From: Mikania micrantha | Lineage: Eukaryota; Streptophyta; Magnoliopsida; Asterales; Asteraceae | Reading direction: 5' to 3' | Length of the DNA stretch: 64,000 nucleotides | NCBI GenBank assembly: GCA_009363875.1 | Contig: CM018694.1 | Location: 27,723,415 to 27,787,414 of the forward strand | Shown: positions 57,691 through 64,000 of the stretch, piece after piece | Layout: every line of letters begins with the position of its first letter | Numbering within the stretch: position 1 is the stretch's first letter | Notes under the pieces: model-generated | What the model was told of the DNA's origin: nothing | Database searches by the model: none | The model's input: the letters and a program-made list of their open reading frames with translations, nothing else | Translations under genes and position numbers: made by a program

Positions 57691-58854
57691 CAAATCATAC
57701 AAGCACAACAAGAAGCAATGGCAAGAGACAATTTGAAACACGAGCTCGATTGTGGAGCCGATAAACATTTTGAAAAAAACAAGATGGAGTTATCTATTAT
57801 CAGGATCGTGTTTGGATCCCTGCAGTAGATGAACTTCGAACACTTACTCTGTTCATCCTGGTGATGATAAGATGTACCAAGATCTTAGGTCGTTTTATTG
57901 GTGGCCAGGTATGAAGAAAGATGTTGCTACTTATATTGGCAAATGCATAACATGTGCCAAGGTCAAAGCTGAACACCAGAAACCTTCGGGTTTGCTGGAA
58001 CAACCAGAGATACCACAATGGAAGTGGGAACGAATAGCTATGGATTTTATTACCAAGCTACCCGCACTTCCAGCGGGCACGATTCGATTTGGGTCATCAT
58101 TGATAGATTGACCAAGTCCGCTCACTTCTTGCCGATCAGAGAAAACCACAAGATGGAAAAACTAGCAAGACTTTATGTTGATGAAATAGTAGTGAGGCGC
58201 GGTGTGCCATTGTCTATTATTTCAGACCAGGACAGTCGATTTACTTCGCGGTTCTGGCAATCATTGCAACAATCTCTAGGGACAAGTGTCAAGTTGAGCA
58301 CCGCTTATCATCCACAAACGGATGGACGAAGTGAGCGAACAATTCAAACCCTGGAGGATATGTTGAGAACATGCATCCTAGACTTCGGCGGAAGTTGGGA
58401 TAAACACTTACCACTCACAGAGTTCTCCTACAACAACAGCTACCACAGCAGCATCGGATGTGCTCTGTTTGAAGCACTATATGGTAGAAAATGTCGGTCT
58501 CCAATTTGTTGGACCGAAGTGGGAGACAACAGAATTACTGGGCCTGAACTTATTCAGGAAACTACTGATAAGATTGCCCAGATACAACAGAGATTACAAG
58601 CAACATGTAGCCGCCAAAAGAGTTACACAAACAATCGGCGAAAGCCTTTAAAATTCCAAGTGGGTGACCAAGTCATGTTGAAAGTGTCTCCGTGGAAAGG
58701 CGTGGTTCGTTCTGGGGCTAAAAGCAAACTAGCACCAATGTATGTCGGAACGTTTGAGATAACTCAACGCATAGGTCCTGTGGCATACAGACTCAGACTC
58801 CCTGATGAAGACAGTGGAGTACACGATGTATTTCACGTATCAAACCTCAAGTGA
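57691..58854 (+). pseudogene. pol: pol of B: integrase, deleted zinc finger and frameshifts
   Basis: A deletion of about 30 bp near 57848 removes the segment with the first zinc-finger His (EAHK in element A); the second His (VHPGDDKMY) and CITC remain. The frame 57872-58111 is shifted at about 58076 into the frame ending at TGA 58852-58854. Catalytic residues are present: MDFITKLP, ISDQDSRF and TDGRSERT. The GPY/F module reads YVGTFEITQRIGPVAY, with Thr for Pro. A stop follows SNLK. Confidence 0.88.
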
Positions 58855-59060
58855 CGTCTCGCTCATGAATCATTAATCATACTGTTGGAAGAAATACAAG
58901 TGGATGAACAATTACATTTTATTGAAGAACCTGTAGAGATCATGGAACGTGAAGTCAAGAGACTGAAACGAAGCCGTATCCCTATTTTTAAGGTTCGATG
59001 GAACTCCAAGCGTGGACATAATTTACCTAGGAACGCGAGGACAACATGAAGACAAAGTAT
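58855..59060 (+). pseudogene. pol: pol of B: chromodomain remnant
   Basis: After the stop the frame reads EEIQVDEQLHFIEEPVEIM, EREVKRLKRSRIPIFKVRW and NSKRGHN, closely matching the chromodomain of A. It is then shifted by a small indel near 59025 before the final helix, whose MKTKYPHLF is readable in another frame. Confidence 0.83.
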
Positions 59061-59125
59061 CCCCACCTGTTTGAAGAAGTTGTGCCCAACAATGATGCTT
59101 CAATTTCGGGACGAAATTTCTTTAA

Positions 59126-59136
59126 CAAGGGGAGAC
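59126..59136 (+). other. Polypurine tract of B
   Basis: CAAGGGGAGAC next to the 3' LTR start; preceded by TTTCGGGACGAAATTTC as in A and C. Confidence 0.87.
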
Positions 59137-62100
59137 TGTGACATCCAGTACCTGATCGTCCGGCAAGTCCGTACGGTATGTGTACTTTCACTATTTACTG
59201 TGTGTAAATACAACGTATGAACAGTGTTTGTGATAACAGAATTCAAAATACAAGAAACAGTTGTACGTATTTATGTGAAAACTTAAATACTGTAAGTACA
59301 ACAACCCAGGATAAACAACAGTTGTTTGTATTTAGGTGAAAACCTAAGTACAGTTAATACAACGAATCAAGAGAAACAACAGTGTACAAGTAAACAACAA
59401 GAACATGTCGGTTGAGATCTGATATCCATGGATGACAGGAATCAGATAGCCGATAAATCAGCATGAAAACAATGTGAAAACAGGAAGTATAGTTGAGTCC
59501 GTCAGTGAGGAAACACAATTCAGAACCTAAATGCAGTGTTGTTTCAGAAAAATGAACTGACAGTGTGTTTGCGTGGGTGACGATTCACACAAACATATCT
59601 GTGAGTTTAACGTTCTGAAATGATGACTAAAAAGTAGAAAACAATAATCATAAAGTGAAACCCACGTCCTGTTCGTTCGGGTCACGATTCAAACGAATAC
59701 GCGCGAAGGTGACGCGATCTGACGAAAACTTTAAATAATATTTTTTGATAAAATAATTCAAAGAATATTTAATTTAAAATATTTACTAGGAATAACCACT
59801 TTCCAAACATTAGAAATAAATTTGTTTTTATTTGAAATGCGTAAATTACGCGTAACAATCCGGAAACGCAACAAAAACGCGAAACGAGCAAACGAAACGA
59901 ACCCGAACACCCCCGGAGTATATAAAGACTAAATAAGGGCTTTTTCCTCATTTATCACTCTCATTCTCTCTCTCTAAACACCATTCCCGAACCTTCTCTC
60001 TCTCACTAGAATTCCAACTTCAACCATCCATATCTTGCTCGTTTGTGGACGAAATCGAGTGTTCTTGGTGTCTAAACGAAGCTCTTGATGTCCTCTATCT
60101 GAAAGTACAGCAGATCGGAAGTTAAACCTGCCCAATCCGAGGTAAAATCGTCTCAAAGTCTTGAAAAACTAGGGTTTTTGTCACCTTAGTTCGATGCACC
60201 AACCCTAGCCGGTTACAACCTCTTCTATCGAACCCTACACCTTCGGGGAACCATCTACACATAACACCATCATGTAAGCAGACCTAAAACCAAGGATGTT
60301 CGGTGGAAGGGATGATGAATAGTGGCTGGTTCGCGAAGTAGCTGGTTTGGCCGAACCTCGACCAGCCGAACCTCGGCAAAGCTGGACAAAAGGGATGACC
60401 GAACCTGCTACTAAGGAACCTAGCATCTGTGAACCTCTCATCCATCGAACCTGCACAGCCGAACCTTCGACCAGTTGGATTGATTTTTGACCGAACCTAG
60501 GGACATGGCCGAACCCTCCGGTGAACCTTTGATTCCAGCCGAACCCACCTGTGAACACCGAACCTTCATCTTCTCGAACCAGGATGGGGGGGGACGAACC
60601 CTGCATGGCCGAACGTGCACGTAGCCGAACCTTGTGCCTGACTGAAGCCCTAATCACAAACCTGCATGGGCGAACCTAGAGGTAACCGAACCCATAGCAG
60701 GGTCGAACCTTACCCAAATGAACCAGGAGGTTCATTGGAAATTGGAACCACACCCCCTTCGATCGGTTAAACCCATTTGCTTGGCCCATTTTAGTTAACT
60801 TGGCCCACAACTTCATGTGACTCAAGCAACTCTAACAGGCCCATCTCCTTTACTGTGGCACACTGTGGCTCTTTCAGCCCAACCATCCGGCCCAAAGCCA
60901 TTTATATTCGGCCCAATTGATTACTCGGCCCATATGGATAAGATTGTAAACGATTACCTAAGGGAAACATTAAGGACAACTTGCATGGGATTAGAGCATT
61001 ATTATTTAAACAACTAAGCTCTTTTCAAAGAATGTTAAACGGTTAAAAATGCATTATGAGACAAGTATTTCTAGGATAACAAAGACAACGTACACGACCT
61101 TAAACTATAAACCTAATTTTGTACTTATGTTGAAATTACAATAAGGGGTTTAAAGTGGATAAAGGTATTAAAGATCAAGTCTTTAGTTACTAACTAAACC
61201 AACATACTGGGCTAAATCAAATTGACTAAGTGTTAGTATGACCTAGAGTAATAGAACAAGGGCCGAATGATGACCGAGACTCACAAGTGTTTGCCAACTC
61301 TAGGACTAACACCTACACACACACACGAATCACTACCATTCATGCATATAAGTTACATACAATGTGAAATCACTACAGGATCGTGAATACAACAACAAAT
61401 CCAACAAAGAGCGCGCGCATTATTGTTTAGGCTAAGTCAACCACATCAACAGCAAGGTGAGTTCATACGCCCACTTTCTAATCTTAACTGATTTTAAACT
61501 CTCGGGGCTGAGAAACATGCTTAACTTTTATTTATTTAAAAGTTTCAGTTTAAAATATTGCTTATACTTTGATTTAGATAATATTGCTTGACTTATTATC
61601 GTTTATCATTGTATGCATGCTTGTATGATCATGTTATGACAGAGACAACTAAGATGAATATGATAATATAACTTCATAAATCATCAACACAATAGAATAA
61701 CATAGTTGCAAGATTCTATCTTATAACACTTAATTATTCTTACAAGAACAAACAATGAGATTATCCCACGTGAACATGATGACAACAACAACAACAAACA
61801 AGAATGATTTGAAGATAACATATCTTCGTAATATCATTCAACATCGGAGTTAGTTAAGTGTAATATGACAAGTTCTATAACACTTAATTTACCACTCTAT
61901 GCAAATTACAAGATAACAAGAAACAAGTATCATCCACCACCTGAGTCGACTAAGTGTAGTAAGACTAGCTCTTACCACCCCGTAGTGACAACATGGTGAC
62001 TATATGGAACAACACGGAATGATAATCATGATAATGTAATTTCATGATAACAACATCATTCACACAACAATTAACATAGCTTAATAAGACAAGATCTTAT

Positions 62101-63481
62101 TAACTTTGTTAACAACAACGAGAACACACAACATTGAGAACAAACAACATTGGTGAAAACAATACAATTGATTACTATTGAACTGTCTGCATTATATCAT
62201 TTCAATCATGTGGCATGTATTCAAGTTTTATCATTGTAAGTCCCTTCACAAATCGCTGACCAGTTAGTTTGATGTGACTAAACCTCTAGCTTGTAGGGCT
62301 AGTATGTTGATCGTAATCATCATTGGCCGGTAACGTATGACCGGTGACAGGGCGACGAACAGTCAGGGTCTGGTAAGCGACACATGGTGATATTAATCTG
62401 CAGTTATAATTGTAATTAATCCATCGTTTCCTGTTGACTAGTAGACTGAGGAATTTATTTTCCTTCATGTCATATTTCTAGTAACAGTTTCGATGATGTC
62501 TACGGTAATACAAAGTGGTAGAGGTGAATCGGATGCATTGTAATCTGATTACGTGAGGATTGCAATGGATTCCTTTTAGGCTCTATGCACTTCAAGTTGA
62601 GAACATATAACAATTGGTTAACTAACACTCTTATTATTAAAAGTGATTAACAGTTAACCCCACAAGTAATAGAATAATAACAAGGATTAGATTAACATAA
62701 TCTAATTTCCTTAACACATTGAGGGTTATCAATACTTCGGTTTGATAACTAAACCCCTCATATTATATTATTCTACATATGAAACAATGGGTGATGAACA
62801 CAAACGGACGGGTGAAATGAAAATGGAGATCTATAGTTGTATTGCAAGTGGTGTTAAGTTCTAATAGGTATGTGGTGGGACGGTGGCTGGGGCTTGTTCC
62901 CCTACATATGCCCTATATATAAGCATAGCTAATAGGATGAGATATCACTTGTAAATATAACTATGGAGCGGCCATTGTGTGAACTGGTGAATCAAACAAC
63001 TCATAAGTAACAGGTATGACATTGTGCTGTGTATGTGAACAATTCAAGGTTTTCAATTATCAAACTTATGAACTCACCAACCTAGTGTTGACTTTGTTTA
63101 AATGCATGTTTTCTCAGGTGACGAACAGGTTCAGTCATCAGACATTCACGTACATAGCTAGTGGAATTTTAGAAAACCTAGCTACATTTTGTGTCGAGCA
63201 TATTTTGGAATGACAAAACCATGAATCATCTTTTGTGTATCTTGTACATTTACAAGATAGAAACTCATTGATTCTTTTGAATAGATTTACTTAGTTAAAT
63301 TATGAGGAAACAATGTAATTTAACTTTGTAATTCTATGTCATTGTCATGTTAGCATTTCTCATTCATATATCATGTGCTATGTAAACAATTTGATCATTT
63401 TGATTATCAAACGATATCGCGCCCCGAGAATTTTCCACCCGACGGGAAAGTCAATCCAGCCCGCCGGCTCGGGGTGTGACA
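59137..63481 (+). repeat. 3' LTR of B
   Basis: TGTGACATCCAGTACC to GCTCGGGGTGTGACA, followed by ATCAT. It has TATATAA at 59919-59925 and the minisatellite at 60350-60740. The first few hundred bases differ from the 5' LTR by an estimated 4-5%, whereas 62290-63000 differs by under 1%. Confidence 0.95.
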
Positions 63482-63708
63482 ATCATGTCGGGAATCACAT
63501 CCCTCAGTTGGCTCATTAGCAAGGTAGCCAATGCGATAGTAGCAGGGTCCAACTCGTGGTTGGGCGGTGGCTGCTGAGGTGGGACATGTGGAGGAGGAGG
63601 TGGAGGTAGAGGAGAGTCAAATGGTGATGGTGTAGATGAGTGTGGTGCTGAGTCTTGTGGTGGTGGCAGTAAAGCTGGTGGTGGTCTTCTTGGCAGCATT
63701 CTGATCAT
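63482..63708 (-). pseudogene. gag: gag of C, N-terminal part (right of element B)
   Basis: ATG is the complement of 63706-63708 (MIRMLPRRPPPALL). A Pro-rich stretch and NHELDPATIALATLLMSQLRDV lead to DM at the B insertion point; the rest of Gag resumes at 49981. It parallels the N-terminus of B's Gag nearly residue for residue, with a shorter Pro run. No stop occurs in this part. Confidence 0.88.
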
Positions 63709-63858
63709 AACCGAAAGAAAATCGGTTAGTGCAGTGATCAGACGCAGAAGACATATGCAAATAGAATCCTATGTGGTATGATCTCTACCTGAGGGTCCCT
63801 AGGTTATAGTCTAGGCCAAACCGTTTAAACAAGATGACCTATATTTCTCTATAACCAT

Positions 63859-63871
63859 GGATCTGATACCA
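63859..63871 (-). other. Primer-binding site of C
   Basis: The complement reads TGGTATCAGATCC, next to the 5' LTR end at 63875; one mismatch to the initiator tRNA-Met complement (T for G after CAGA). Confidence 0.85.
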
Positions 63872-63874
63872 ATC

Positions 63875-64000
63875 TGTCACACCCCGAGCCAGCGGGATGG
63901 ATCGACTTTCCCGTCGGGCGGAAAGTTCTCGGGGCGCGATATCCTTTGATAATCAAAATGATCAGATTGTTTGCATAGCACATGATATATAATTGAGAAA
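63875..64000 (-). repeat. 5' LTR of C, first 126 bp in the window
   Basis: TGTCACACCCCGAGCC onward matches 34112 onward (the inner end of this LTR in C's own direction). The rest lies beyond the window. Confidence 0.9.

Larger units (their letters stand above)
49982..63481 (+). mobile_element. Gypsy element B, Tekay-like chromovirus, LTRs of 4.35 kb
   Basis: The element is 13,500 bp with perfect ATCAT duplications (49977-49981, 63482-63486). The 5' LTR is 4364 bp and the 3' LTR 4345 bp. Order is LTR, PBS, gag, protease, RT, RNase H, integrase, chromodomain, polypurine tract, LTR. It lies in the opposite direction inside the gag of C, between the two parts of the DMMNRIN segment. At least eight in-frame stops and several frameshifts mark it as dead and older than A and G. 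Confidence 0.95.
34112..64000 (-). mobile_element. Gypsy element C, gag-only, minus strand, host of G and B
   Basis: The 3' LTR starts (plus-strand coordinate) at 34112 with TGTCACACCCCGAGC and ends at 48020. The internal region is 48021-49981 joined to 63482-63874. The 5' LTR starts at 63875 and leaves the window. With G and B removed, the internal region is only about 2.35 kb and holds gag but no protease, RT, RNase H or integrase. Gag and LTR ends closely resemble those of B. This matches the gag-only, non-autonomous type described as TR-GAG. The visible LTR ends (34112 and 63875) differ at roughly eight of 126 positions, so C is older than A and G. The left target site would be AAGAG (34107-34111). 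Confidence 0.85.

Noticed and set aside
60235..60657. A 140-residue minus-strand frame across the CGAACCT minisatellite
   Set aside because: Low-complexity translation of the repeat; the matching 5' LTR frame is broken differently.

Overview
This window is eukaryotic, from a plant nuclear genome. I found no host gene, rRNA, tRNA or CRISPR array. It is a stack of nested LTR retrotransposons plus one long tandem array, as expected of pericentromeric or intergenic heterochromatin in a large genome. The family content points to Asteraceae: Tekay-type chromoviruses with long LTRs, a SIRE/Maximus-like Copia with a large Gag, and a domain (NPTIY...FW...PRWKYLIHT) that I recall from post-pol regions of Asteraceae Copia elements. 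No database search was possible, so genus is not claimed.

Layout. 1-2798: right end of a Gypsy LTR (element E), entering from the left and ending inside a tandem array. 2799-19824: about 12.3 monomers of 1.12 kb in head-to-tail order. Each carries on the minus strand a retroelement-derived ORF, intact only in the two leftmost copies. The array is interrupted at 15613-18818 by a solo LTR (D) with a perfect TATAG target duplication. 19825-20216 and 31216-31904: AT-rich flank. 20217-31210: a complete Tekay-like Gypsy (A, + strand) with GTGTA target duplications and about 1.3% LTR divergence. 31905-34111: decayed minus-strand Copia pol (F), cut by the next element. 34112 to beyond 64000: a minus-strand Gypsy (C) that keeps gag but has no recognisable pol.

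Two elements sit inside C. 35473-45738 is a very young SIRE-like Copia (G, + strand, target duplication GAGTG, four LTR differences in 960 bp) inside C's 3' LTR. 49982-63481 is a Tekay-like Gypsy (B, + strand, target duplication ATCAT, LTRs of about 4.35 kb) inside C's gag. Order of events: F and the array are oldest. C then entered F, and A, D and E entered the flank and the array. B and G later entered C.

No element is coding-competent throughout. A and B have frameshifts and stops in gag and pol. G has an intact Gag but two small frameshifts in pol. C could move only with proteins from a relative such as B. Most notable: (1) the array, which looks like an amplified third ORF of a Copia element and has dimeric higher-order repeats in its interior; (2) a tRNA-like Pol III module (A box, B box at canonical spacing, T-run) inside the LTRs of the A/E family; (3) tandem hairpin units with compensatory changes in the LTR of C; (4) a conserved hairpin just after the TATA box, plus CGAA-rich minisatellites, in the LTRs of B, C and D.
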